Part shown: piece by piece, positions 17,230-25,142 of the stretch
Layout of the letters: the number at the start of each line of letters is the position of its first letter
Position numbering within the stretch: the stretch's first letter is position 1
NCBI RefSeq assembly: GCF_037546185.1
Contig: NZ_JAWMWH010000001.1
Location: 248,001-312,000, forward strand
Length of the DNA: 64,000 nt
Direction of reading: 5' to 3'
Source: Nicoliella lavandulae
GTDB taxonomy: Bacteria > Bacillota > Bacilli > Lactobacillales > Lactobacillaceae
Program-made: the position numbers and the translations under genes
The notes under the pieces: generated by a model
Database searches by the model: none
Told to the model about the DNA's origin: nothing
Seen by the model: only the letters and a program-made list of their open reading frames with translations

Positions 17230-17778
17230 CTACAATAGTCCGTTAATGGTCTTTTTATAAAGGTTACAAAATGTTGATTTAAATTCCTGGGCATCCGTGG
17301 GTTGGTCATCTGTGATCCATGATTCGATAATAATCATCGCAAAGCTGATCAACAGTGAATAATCAATGTTTGAATCCTTAAAGTGTTCGACCATTGGGGC
17401 TACGAACTTGGCACATTCTTTTTTGAGTGACTTTTCCCAAAGGTGGTTTAAATCACACCGGTTCAATAAACTAATCATTTCCCGTTGTTCATAGATAGCT
17501 GGCACGAATACTTCAGACATCACTAAGATGGCCTGGCCCGGACTCGTTTGTTCAATTGGAAACTTAGTGAAGTAATCATCAATTTGATTGACCAAGCGTT
17601 CGTTCACTTTGACTTGGACATAGTCTAAAATATCCTTTTGATCGGTAAAGTTGTTATAAAAGGTCCCGCGTGAAACGCCGGATGCATCAATAATTGCATC
17701 ATTACTTACGTTTAAGATCGAATTCTTGGCCACTAATTTAAGATATGCGTCGGCAATATTCATCTTAGTTTTAAGCAT
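17230..17778 (-). CDS. TetR-family transcriptional regulator (first of tandem pair)
   Basis: A 182-residue TetR protein with the helix-turn-helix SNDAIIDASGVSRGTFYNNF (about residues 25-44) and a helical C-terminal domain. The start ATG at 17778 has AAGGGGGAAAAGGG upstream. It is the same length as the next gene and similar in layout, but the sequences are clearly diverged, so the pair is either an old duplication or two recruited regulators. No transporter gene is adjacent, which is unusual for TetR repressors. Confidence 0.85.
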   Translation of the reverse strand: MLKTKMNIADAYLKLVAKNSILNVSNDAIIDASGVSRGTFYNNFTDQKDILDYVQVKVNERLVNQIDDYFTKFPIEQTSPGQAILVMSEVFVPAIYEQREMISLLNRCDLNHLWEKSLKKECAKFVAPMVEHFKDSNIDYSLLISFAMIIIESWITDDQPTDAQEFKSTFCNLYKKTINGLL

Positions 17779-18348
17779 CCCTTTTCCCCCTTGCTTGTTC
17801 TTATAAATAAATATGCACTAATTATAAACCGTTTTGCGCAAATTGTCCTTTAAATTTAGATCCCTTTAAAAATCCTTATGTAAATTAAAAGAGAATCCAA
17901 AACAGCAATTGGATTCCCCCCTGTAGTCAGTGTTCTTATTAAACTTAATATTCGTCACTAGTGGGTTAGTAACGAATTGCTTTATAATAAATTTGATTCA
18001 ATACATTGTGTAAAAATGATAACATTTTTTCATTAAAAAGGATAAGGGGATGCCTAACAAGAAGACCAACTAATGCAATTATATTCTATGAGTATAAAAG
18101 TTCAATTATTTTGTATGAAAACTTTTAGCACCTTTTTTATCTTGTGTATTAATAAATCGTTGTAAATATATTGATATTCTTTATTGTTATGATACTAAGT
18201 ATATAATAAATGAAACATTTTTTTAACTTTTGTGTAATATGTTTGTAATATTTAAAACGAGTCAATATCATTAAATTAATAGTAAAAGCACAATGATTAT
18301 GTTATAAATTAACTATATCGATCTAATAAATATTAAAGGGGCCTTAAT
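17779..18348. other. Long AT-rich intergenic region with two inverted repeats
   Basis: No gene is supported in these 570 bases. Visible structures are an 8-bp hairpin GAATCCAA (17893-17900) / TTGGATTC (17909-17916), and an inverted repeat with outer arms ATTCGT/ACGAAT and inner ACTA/TAGT (17950-17976). There is also a direct repeat TGTAATAT at 18233-18240 and 18244-18251. The region must hold the promoters of the TetR pair and of the surface gene at 18349. TATAAT at 18202-18207 is one candidate -10, but no good -35 accompanies it. Confidence 0.45.
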
Positions 18349-19536
18349 ATGAAAAAACAACCAACCGAACGTAAAGTTCTCCATAAAGTTAAAAAGCAAT
18401 GGGTCGCCATTTCCACCATTGCATTGTTAGGAATGGGTGGCGTCGTTAGTACCACTGCCCACGCCGCTACTACCACTAGTGCGGCGACTTCATCGAGTGC
18501 TAGTTCAACAGCTAGTGCCGCTGCATCAGATAGCACCAGTGAAGTGGCTGCATACTCCACTGCTATTCAAGCCGTAACTGGTGGTATCGCGAATGCTGCC
18601 GAACAAACCAGTAGCTACAATTCCATGGTGAACAGCTTTGCTAGCAAGGCCACATCTGAATATAATGCTGCTAAATCAGCGGCTAGCGTTAATTCCACGG
18701 CTAGTTCATACGCTAACTCCGTTAACGCCTATCAATCATCCGTTAACTACTACGCTAATATGGCGAACGCGTATAACTCGATGGCCCAAGATGCTAGTGC
18801 CCAGGTCAGTACCGCAAACGTTTACGCTAGTCTCGCCCTATCGACCGGGGGCTCACTTCAAGCTGCTTCCAGTGCCGCAACGCAAGCTAGCACTGCCAAC
18901 TCCAATGCCTTTGCAGCCTTAAACGGCATTACGGGATTACTATCATCACTATCAGCAGCTACCAACAGCGTCACTTCCGCTGCATTCATGGCACGTTATG
19001 CTGCTAACCCTAATTTCAGTGATTCTAGTTCAGCCACTTCTGCATCAGCATCCAGTGCTGCTACTAGTTCATCTGCCACCAGCAGTAGCGCATCCAGTGC
19101 TAGCAGCAGTTCCGCTAGTGACGCTACCAGCAGCATCCATGATGATAACCAATCTAGTTATGCCGATGATCCAGTCACTGGCGCTGAAGATCAATTATCC
19201 AGTGCTAATCAAGCATTAAAGCAAGCTAAGACTGCCTCAGCCATCAAGCAGGCTAAAAAGCAAGTCAACCAAGCTGAAAAAGCCTTGCAAGTAGCTAATA
19301 ATAACTACAATAACAAGTATTATTATTCATTTGACGTTAGTTTTAAGAAGGTTAAAACTAAAAAGACCCTCTACACTTATAGTCGTCAGACCTTGAATAA
19401 GAAGTACCGGGTAAGTAAAATTAAGAAGGGCACCACTTTATCCGTGAAGTCCATCATTACATCTGATAACTCTTCCGTTATCAAAATCGCTGGTAATAAA
19501 TACATTACCGGGCTCAAGAGTTTCTTTGTTAAATAA
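18349..19536 (+). CDS. Ser/Ala-rich surface protein with DUF5776-like C-terminal module
   Basis: A 395-residue secreted protein. The N-terminal signal has a basic stretch KVLHKVKKQWVAIS, a hydrophobic core and likely cleavage after TAHA. The body (about residues 40-285) is Ser/Ala/Asn-rich. A helical Gln/Lys/Ala segment follows (about 285-325). The C-terminal ~70 residues (TLYTYSRQTL... to KYITGLKSFFVK) resemble the end of both giant proteins here and the small repeat modules found at the C-termini of Lactobacillaceae surface proteins. There is no LPXTG. The ATG is preceded by AAAGGGG. The likely role is a wall-associated adhesin (inference). Confidence 0.82.
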   Translation: MKKQPTERKVLHKVKKQWVAISTIALLGMGGVVSTTAHAATTTSAATSSSASSTASAAASDSTSEVAAYSTAIQAVTGGIANAAEQTSSYNSMVNSFASKATSEYNAAKSAASVNSTASSYANSVNAYQSSVNYYANMANAYNSMAQDASAQVSTANVYASLALSTGGSLQAASSAATQASTANSNAFAALNGITGLLSSLSAATNSVTSAAFMARYAANPNFSDSSSATSASASSAATSSSATSSSASSASSSSASDATSSIHDDNQSSYADDPVTGAEDQLSSANQALKQAKTASAIKQAKKQVNQAEKALQVANNNYNNKYYYSFDVSFKKVKTKKTLYTYSRQTLNKKYRVSKIKKGTTLSVKSIITSDNSSVIKIAGNKYITGLKSFFVK

Positions 19537-19572
19537 CCGTTTTCTTATTGAGCGTCATCTCAGATAATAATT

Positions 19573-19616
19573 TGCAAAAAAAATACGCCGACTAATTAGT
19601 CGACGTATTTTTTTAG
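19573..19616. terminator. Bidirectional terminator
   Basis: Stem AATACG(C/T)CGACTAATTAGTCG(A)CGTATT flanked by A and T runs, between the convergent genes ending at 19536 and 19624. Confidence 0.85.
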
Positions 19617-19623
19617 TTTGATA

Positions 19624-20379
19624 TTAACCTAACTTGCTAAATGCATTACTTAATCCGTTTAAGAAGTTAATGATTAAGTTCCATTCGTTGTTAACATCAG
19701 CGCTAGAACTCTTGGCGTTCACGGCATTTTGTTGAACGGCATTAATGGTACTAGTTAAGTTATCATTGTCATAACTAGAGAAGTAACCCTTGAAACCTTG
19801 GTATAAAGCTAATGATTGTTGAGCAAATGCTTGCACAGCTGAGTTACCGTAGTTTTGGGCATCGTATTGATCAGTGCTTCCCATGTTGTTAACCATGTCA
19901 TTGATGGCGTTCTTAATGTTTTGGTTAACATCACTATCGTTGAAACGAGTACCATCCCCAACAGTGTATGAAGTCATGTTACCTGGGTTAGCGTATTGAC
20001 CTAATGAAGCTACCGCGTTGTTGTAAACTTGAGCGGCGTTAACGGAACTAGTAGCTTGGGTAGTAGCAGGCGTACTAGTTGTCGTGGTCGTTTGCGTTTG
20101 GACAGCCGTCTTCTTCACTTCTGGTTGGGCACTAGTAGCACTACTGGAAGTCGTGGTGGTAGTGGTCGTCGTAGTAGTAGTCTTCTTAGCATGCTTAGCT
20201 TTCTTGTGGTGCTTCTTAGTCGTTTTCTTAGCAGCTTTCTTCTTAGTGGTCTTCTTCTTGTGGTGCTTAGCGGCGTTAACCGTTACTTGGTTTTGACCGT
20301 CATTGATCACGCCGTAGGCCACGGGGGCTGCCAAACTAGCAGCAAGTAAACTTACTAATAATGTCTTCTTTAATTTCAT
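19624..20379 (-). CDS. Secreted Lys/His/Thr-rich protein with helical C-terminal domain
   Basis: A 251-residue protein with a standard signal peptide (cleavage probably after VNA, about residue 35). A strongly basic KHHKKK/KKAAKK stretch (36-66) and a run of eleven Thr follow. After a Ser/Thr/Gln linker there is an acidic, Asn/Gln-rich helical domain of about 135 residues (NAAQVYNNAVASLGQYANPG onward). No family was recognised. The basic segment could bind teichoic acid or DNA (inference). The ATG at 20379 has AAGGAGATG upstream, and that site is one arm of a perfect 10-bp inverted repeat. Confidence 0.8.
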   Translation of the reverse strand: MKLKKTLLVSLLAASLAAPVAYGVINDGQNQVTVNAAKHHKKKTTKKKAAKKTTKKHHKKAKHAKKTTTTTTTTTTTSSSATSAQPEVKKTAVQTQTTTTTSTPATTQATSSVNAAQVYNNAVASLGQYANPGNMTSYTVGDGTRFNDSDVNQNIKNAINDMVNNMGSTDQYDAQNYGNSAVQAFAQQSLALYQGFKGYFSSYDNDNLTSTINAVQQNAVNAKSSSADVNNEWNLIINFLNGLSNAFSKLG

Positions 20380-20391
20380 GGTATGTACATC

Positions 20392-20440
20392 TCCTTAAGA
20401 TTTATATAATAAATATAGCATTATCTTAAGGAAATTACAA
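20392..20440 (-). promoter_or_regulatory. Promoter with 10-bp inverted repeat covering the ribosome site
   Basis: Minus-strand -35 TTGTAA (20440-20435), a 17-base spacer and -10 TATATT (20417-20412). A perfect repeat TCCTTAAGAT (20392-20401) / ATCTTAAGGA (20423-20432) places one arm inside the promoter spacer and the other over the ribosome site of the 19624-20379 gene. Confidence 0.55.
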
Positions 20441-20460
20441 AACAATTTCAACGCAATTTT

Positions 20461-21177
20461 TTAGTACCCCGCTAATACGTTGTAGTTGTTCGTTTTTTGA
20501 TGCAACTGTTTAATTACTGCCGCTGGGGCGTGCTTGATGCTGGTGGTGTGGACTAACTTCCCCCGCAGCAATAGGCGCTTGCTACCACTGTCGTTACACG
20601 TGATCAGCGTAATCAACGCCTGCTTGGTGTTATCCACTACTTGAACGGCGTAGGGACTGATGATCTTGCGTTGCGTAATCTGGTATTCATAGACTTTGTG
20701 CATGTCGGTCAAATAGACCTTCATCCCCACTTTTCCCTTTACGTACAACGGCGAAAATAATGCCTGTTTGTTGATCATATGGTGGCCGGCTAACGCATAG
20801 TTACCCTGCCCCATTTTTTGATCCGCGCGCATCGTCCCAGCAGCCAGCATTAGCGTTTCGTTATCGACACCGAGGCCGATTGGTAAGTGTAGTCCCACTG
20901 ATGGCACTAACATTTGCCCGACTAGCTTTACGTTCTTGGCATGCAAGCGGGCGTTGATGACTTGATTCATCGTCACCGCTTTAACTTGGTTCATGTTATA
21001 ATCCGCACGCTTGGCCTGAGCTTGGTTATGTTCGACTGCTTGGCGGGTAATCGTAGGCCGGTAGGTCGCCACTAACATCGTCTTGATCGGTTCTAAACTA
21101 ATTAATCCGATCCCGACCACGAACAAAACGATTGCCAGCCATAGTTGCCATTTTCGTTTCATCTTCATCAACTCCAT
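20461..21177 (-). CDS. srtA: Class A sortase
   Basis: Membrane-anchored transpeptidase that would attach LPXTG proteins to the cell wall. One N-terminal membrane segment (WQLWLAIVLFVVGIGLISL) is followed by the sortase barrel. The catalytic residues are visible: His in ALAGHHM (H132), Cys in TLITC (C194) and Arg in SKRLLLRG (R201 or R205). With the ATG at 21177 the length is 238 residues. A second ATG at 21162 (MKRKWQLW) has GGAG nine bases upstream and may be the true start. The in-frame ATG at 21219 lies inside the terminator of the upstream gene and is rejected. None of the complete surface proteins in this window ends in LPXTG. Confidence 0.92.
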   Translation of the reverse strand: MELMKMKRKWQLWLAIVLFVVGIGLISLEPIKTMLVATYRPTITRQAVEHNQAQAKRADYNMNQVKAVTMNQVINARLHAKNVKLVGQMLVPSVGLHLPIGLGVDNETLMLAAGTMRADQKMGQGNYALAGHHMINKQALFSPLYVKGKVGMKVYLTDMHKVYEYQITQRKIISPYAVQVVDNTKQALITLITCNDSGSKRLLLRGKLVHTTSIKHAPAAVIKQLHQKTNNYNVLAGY

Positions 21178-21193
21178 GCATTCAGTATAAACT

Positions 21194-21227
21194 AAAACGG
21201 GACTGGCTCCAATTGCCAATCCCGTTA
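21194..21227 (-). terminator. Terminator of the ABC-F gene
   Basis: Stem AACGGG(A)TTGGC / GCCAGTCCCGTT followed by TTTAGTTT on the minus strand, directly after the stop at 21232. Confidence 0.75.
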
Positions 21228-21231
21228 GTTA

Positions 21232-22854
21232 TTAGTAAAGTTTTGCAACTTGTTTTTGAATGTCTGCGTTATTTAAGAAGTCATCGTACTTCGTTTCGGC
21301 CCGTTCTACGATGCCCTTATCAGAAATTTCGATAATGTGATCAGCAATCGTTTGAATGAACTGGTGGTCGTGAGAAGTAAAGATGATTGAACTAGGGTAT
21401 GCAATCAAACTATCGTTCAACGCGGTAATTGATTCCATATCCAAGTGGTTCGTAGGGTCATCAAATAAGAGGACGTTGGCCTTTTGCAACATCATCTTGG
21501 ATAACATACAACGCACTTTTTCACCTCCGGAGAGCACGTTGACCTTCTTTTCGACGGCATCCCCTGAGAATAACATCCGGCCTAAGAACCCGCGGATGAA
21601 GGTATTGTCACTTTCATCCTTTTGGGCGTATTGACGTAACCAATCCATGATCGTTAAGTCAACGCCATCAAATTCAGCATTGAAGTTCTTAGGGAGATAT
21701 GACCGCTTCGTAGTTTGGCCCCAGGTAACGGAACCAGAATCGGGTTCGAGTTCCCCGGAGATAATTTGCATTAACGTTGTCGTAGCCAAGTCATTGCGAC
21801 TGATCAAGGCCGTCTTTTCGCCAGGCCGTAACGTAAAGGTCACGTTATCTAAGATCTTAACGCCATCGATGGTCTTTGAGACTTTATCCACGCGAAGTAA
21901 GTCGTTCCCTAAGTCGCGTTCCTTATCAAAGCTGATGAATGGGTACTTCCGTGAAGATGGCTTGATGTCATCTAAGGTAATCTTGTCCAATTGCTTCTTC
22001 CGCGAAGTTGCTTGCTTGGACTTGGAAGCATTCGCACTGAACCGCGCGATAAATTCCTTTAATTCCTTGATTTGATCTTCCTTCTTGGCGTTGGCATCGG
22101 ACTTCATCTTAGTGGCTAATTGACTGGACTTGAGCCAGAAGTCGTAGTTTCCAACGTACATTTGAATCTTTTGGAAGTCCACATCACACATCATCGTACA
22201 TACTTGGTTTAAGAAGTACCGGTCATGAGAGACCACGATCACGATGTTAGGGTAGTCGGCTAAGAAGTCTTGGAGCCATTCGACCGTGTGGTTATCTAGT
22301 CCGTTGGTTGGTTCGTCCAATAGCAAGATATCTGGTTTCCCAAATAACGCTTGGGCTAATAAGACCTTCACCTTTTGGCCTTCCGTTAATTCACTCATCT
22401 TTAAATTGTGCATGGATTCTGGAATCCCCATGCTTTGGAGTAATTGGGACGCTTCAGAATCAGCGTTCCAACCGTCCATTTCCGCAAATTCACTTTCTAA
22501 TTCAGCGGCGCGGACCCCATCTTCATCGGAGAAGTCAGGCTTCGCATAAAGCGCATCCTTTTCCTTCATGATGTCATAAAGCTTTTTGTAGCCTTGAATT
22601 ACGGTATCTAATACGGTGAATTCTTCGAATGCGTAGTGATCTTGATTTAAACTAGACATCCGTTCATTTTCACCAATTGAGATATTACCGCTGGTGGGTT
22701 CTAATTCGCCTTCAAGCAACTTCAAAAAAGTTGATTTACCAGCACCATTGGCACCAATCACCCCGTAACAATTACCGGGCGTGAACTTTAAATTAACGTT
22801 TTCGTAGAGCTTCTTGCCGGAGAAATGAAGTCCCATATCACTAACTGTAATCAT
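21232..22854 (-). CDS. ABC-F family ATPase (YkpA/YbiT type)
   Basis: A cytosolic protein with two ABC ATPase domains and no membrane segments; ABC-F proteins act on the ribosome. The first domain has GANGAGKST, LTEGQKVKV and LLLDEPTNGLD. The linker holds the charged, Lys-rich helical arm (about residues 240-300). The second domain has a degenerate Walker A (SRNDLATTT) but a normal LSGGEKVR and LLFDDPTNHLD. A degenerate second Walker A is characteristic of the YkpA/YbiT subgroup, and the 540-residue length matches. The ATG at 22854 has GGGAG nine bases upstream. A leader hairpin precedes the gene. Confidence 0.9.
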   Translation of the reverse strand: MITVSDMGLHFSGKKLYENVNLKFTPGNCYGVIGANGAGKSTFLKLLEGELEPTSGNISIGENERMSSLNQDHYAFEEFTVLDTVIQGYKKLYDIMKEKDALYAKPDFSDEDGVRAAELESEFAEMDGWNADSEASQLLQSMGIPESMHNLKMSELTEGQKVKVLLAQALFGKPDILLLDEPTNGLDNHTVEWLQDFLADYPNIVIVVSHDRYFLNQVCTMMCDVDFQKIQMYVGNYDFWLKSSQLATKMKSDANAKKEDQIKELKEFIARFSANASKSKQATSRKKQLDKITLDDIKPSSRKYPFISFDKERDLGNDLLRVDKVSKTIDGVKILDNVTFTLRPGEKTALISRNDLATTTLMQIISGELEPDSGSVTWGQTTKRSYLPKNFNAEFDGVDLTIMDWLRQYAQKDESDNTFIRGFLGRMLFSGDAVEKKVNVLSGGEKVRCMLSKMMLQKANVLLFDDPTNHLDMESITALNDSLIAYPSSIIFTSHDHQFIQTIADHIIEISDKGIVERAETKYDDFLNNADIQKQVAKLY

Positions 22855-22879
22855 AGATTGTAACTCCCATAACATAACA

Positions 22880-22918
22880 AAGCGCCCTGGCCATCGGTCG
22901 ATGAACTAGGACGTCGTT
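22880..22918 (-). promoter_or_regulatory. Leader hairpin upstream of the ABC-F gene
   Basis: On the minus strand the leader forms a two-part stem: outer CGTCCT (22913-22908) with AGGGCG (22888-22883), inner CATCG with CGATG (22903-22892), followed by CTTTGTT. It lies about 30 bases before the start codon and could be an attenuator. Confidence 0.5.
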
Positions 22919-22964
22919 TCGTTCCAATAATATTTATAGAATAACTTTAACACAAGTCTATCAA

Positions 22965-23624
22965 CTACTCAACTTGAAAAACGTTGTTAATGGGATCGTC
23001 CCCACTCGTAATTTGGTAAATCTTGCGTTTAGTAGCTGGGTTCGCAAGGACTGCCACGACAGTGGATGCTACGTCGTCACGAGGAATGGAACCGCCAATG
23101 TGGTCACTGTCAACGGCAATCTTGCCAGTGCCAGCATCGTTACTAAGCGTGGTTGGCCGAATGATGGTGTAGTCTAAGTCACTGGCCTTTAATGCACGGT
23201 CAGCATAGTGTTTAGCCACGTAGTATGGGTGTAATTCACCCGTTTGAGGCCAAAAAGCCCGGTTATCCGCACCAGCGGCACTGACCATTACGTAGCGCTT
23301 AACGCCAGCTTGCTTAGCCGCATCCATCGTCTTGATGGCCCCGTCTAAGTCGATCAATAACGTCATGTCGTCACCAGTATTACCACCGGAACCAGCACTA
23401 AAGACGATTGTATCGATTTCGTGGTCGGTAAAGACCTGCGCAATAGCTTCTGGACTTTCCGTTAGGTCAAATTTAACCGGCGTTACGTGCGCTAAGTTAG
23501 CGACCGTCGTAAATTGACGATCATCCCGAAAGCCAGCAAAGACTTGGTCGCCAGCTTGGGATAACTTCGATACGATTAAGCGACCCACGTGACCATGAGC
23601 CCCCACAACAAAAATTCTTGACAT
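22965..23624 (-). CDS. NAD(P)-binding SDR-family protein (NmrA/YhfK-like)
   Basis: A 219-residue atypical short-chain dehydrogenase. The N-terminal Rossmann motif is VVGAHGHVGRLIVSKL, and the VMVSAAGADN and YYVAKHYADRALKASDLDYTIIRPTTL segments are typical of the NAD(P)H-binding YhfK/NmrA group. These proteins bind NAD(P) and often act as oxidoreductases or redox sensors; the substrate is unknown. The ATG has GAAGGAGG upstream. A good promoter, TTGCCA (23713-23708), an 18-base spacer and TATAAT (23689-23684), drives it as a single gene. Confidence 0.85.
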   Translation of the reverse strand: MSRIFVVGAHGHVGRLIVSKLSQAGDQVFAGFRDDRQFTTVANLAHVTPVKFDLTESPEAIAQVFTDHEIDTIVFSAGSGGNTGDDMTLLIDLDGAIKTMDAAKQAGVKRYVMVSAAGADNRAFWPQTGELHPYYVAKHYADRALKASDLDYTIIRPTTLSNDAGTGKIAVDSDHIGGSIPRDDVASTVVAVLANPATKRKIYQITSGDDPINNVFQVE

Positions 23625-23712
23625 GTAAATTGCCTCCTTCGATTTAATTAACTAATGTTTATTGTATCAACGATTGAAAGTGAATTATACTCAAGCGACT
23701 TATAATTTGGCA

Positions 23713-23744
23713 ACAAAAAAACCGCCTTTGATTCAAAGACAGTT
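23713..23744 (-). terminator. Terminator of the HesB-like gene
   Basis: Stem AACTGTCTTTG / CAAAGGCGGTT followed by seven T on the minus strand. The -35 of the next gene overlaps its edge. Confidence 0.7.
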
Positions 23745-23754
23745 CGTTTGCAAA

Positions 23755-24111
23755 TTATTGTTTAGGCGTGGTGCGATCAAGTAGAGCAACCCCGGAGTCA
23801 ATCAACCCAGAATCGTTTTTCAACGTTAATTGGTTAAATTGAACATCGAGCTTGAGGCCCGGATCATCAATATATTGTCCTGAATAACCCTTGTAGTAAA
23901 CCGGACCCATGTTACTATCAATGGCTTTATCGTAATCCGGGGTATCTAAATCAGCATTTACAACAACTAGGTCGAATGATGTATCAACTGAACAAGAACC
24001 TTCGTCTGAGAAGGGACCTACCCCGTCGTCTAAGCTCAATAGTAACTTATCATTGCTATTGAAAACTTGATCAATCTTTGCCTTTGCTGCATCAGTAATT
24101 ACCATTTTCAT
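23755..24111 (-). CDS. HesB/IscA-like small protein (iron-sulfur biosynthesis-like family)
   Basis: A 118-residue protein of the HesB-like type common in lactobacilli (LLSLDDGVGPFSDEGSCSVDTSF). It has only one cysteine, so it lacks the Cys triad that binds iron or clusters in true IscA/SufA proteins. A role in Fe-S assembly is therefore only an inherited family name. The ATG has GGGGG eight bases upstream. It is a single-gene unit with its own terminator. Confidence 0.75.
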   Translation of the reverse strand: MKMVITDAAKAKIDQVFNSNDKLLLSLDDGVGPFSDEGSCSVDTSFDLVVVNADLDTPDYDKAIDSNMGPVYYKGYSGQYIDDPGLKLDVQFNQLTLKNDSGLIDSGVALLDRTTPKQ

Positions 24112-24193
24112 GAATGAATCCCCCTTTTTAAAATTACACTCTTAATCCTAACGCTTTTTGAGAATAAGTCAATTATTTTGTACACAAACTATT

Positions 24194-25132
24194 TTAGCGT
24201 CGGTAGTGACTACGGAACGTACTCCGATGCGTCGTAAAGTTACGCCGTTCTTCCCGATATTGTTGGCGTTGCTTATGGTGTTGATAGGCTTTATAAGCCC
24301 CGTATGCACCCAGTGCAGTGCCCACTCCCGAGTGACTGCGGTGGCTACTGTTGTATCGTGGTGCATTGGCCGGCGTTGGTACGTTCATGGTGTGGTCGAT
24401 CTTCGAACGCCCCGTAGCATAGTCAAATTTAATGCCCGGTTGGACGTTAAACAGGTAGACGTTGAAGTTTAACTTCCGGTCGGTCGAAATGGCTTGAATG
24501 TGTACTCCACGGGCCATCAGGTCTTGGCCCCGAAAGATTGGTTGGACCTGATAGATGACCTTTTTGTTATCCCGTAAAGCGTTACGAACCATTGTCTCAT
24601 AAATTGTTTGCACCTTTTGGTTACTGAATGCAGATTGGGTAAATAAGTTCTTCGGGTTATTTTGATCCCCCGATGTTTGGTTAGGTTGATACGTCCCGTT
24701 TTGACTGATTCCCTTGGAGAGACTATATGCAATCAAGTGCCCCCGGTTCACGATGGCATCGTTGTTCACGAATTTTTGGTGCCAGCCGGTCGGATAAAAC
24801 GTTTGGCGGGTCCGTAAACTATCGTTAGCAACGTTGCGTTGTTCTAAGTAGGCCGTGTTCCCGGCAGAAGTGCGGTTCAAATTATCTAAGTTAGCGTAAT
24901 TGACTTTATTTTGTTGCCAGTCACTTGGATTCAGCGTACTCTTGCCGTTATTAACGTTGACGAACGCCTGACTCCCATTTTGATAGTCTAGCGATTTTAG
25001 TTGATCATCGGTAATCACGCTGCTGCGCTTGGCGCTTTGTTGCTGACTGCCTGATTGATTCGAATTAGTCGAACAGCCGACTAACCCAACTGCAACCGTT
25101 ATCGTAGCAAGTAGTGCCCATAGTTTCTTCAT
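24194..25132 (-). CDS. Secreted lipoprotein DNA/RNA non-specific endonuclease
   Basis: A 312-residue exported nuclease. The N-terminus is a lipoprotein signal (ALLATITVAVGLVGCS, Cys as the acylation site). The catalytic region contains NRGHLIAYSLSKG (the DRGH-type His) and NPKNLFTQSAFSNQ (metal-binding Asn) as in the NUC/EndA family, so it probably degrades external DNA or assists uptake. The C-terminal ~45 residues are Arg/His/Tyr-rich, which is unusual and may bind nucleic acid. The ATG at 25132 has AGGAG seven bases upstream; it follows the alkyltransferase-like gene by ten bases, likely as an operon. Confidence 0.85.
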   Translation of the reverse strand: MKKLWALLATITVAVGLVGCSTNSNQSGSQQQSAKRSSVITDDQLKSLDYQNGSQAFVNVNNGKSTLNPSDWQQNKVNYANLDNLNRTSAGNTAYLEQRNVANDSLRTRQTFYPTGWHQKFVNNDAIVNRGHLIAYSLSKGISQNGTYQPNQTSGDQNNPKNLFTQSAFSNQKVQTIYETMVRNALRDNKKVIYQVQPIFRGQDLMARGVHIQAISTDRKLNFNVYLFNVQPGIKFDYATGRSKIDHTMNVPTPANAPRYNSSHRSHSGVGTALGAYGAYKAYQHHKQRQQYREERRNFTTHRSTFRSHYRR

Positions 25133-25142
25133 GTTCATTCTC

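Noticed and set aside
20084..20349. Val/Ser-rich open frames opposite the Thr-run protein.
   Set aside because: They are the antisense of the repeated Thr and Lys codons; the minus-strand gene has a signal peptide and ribosome site.
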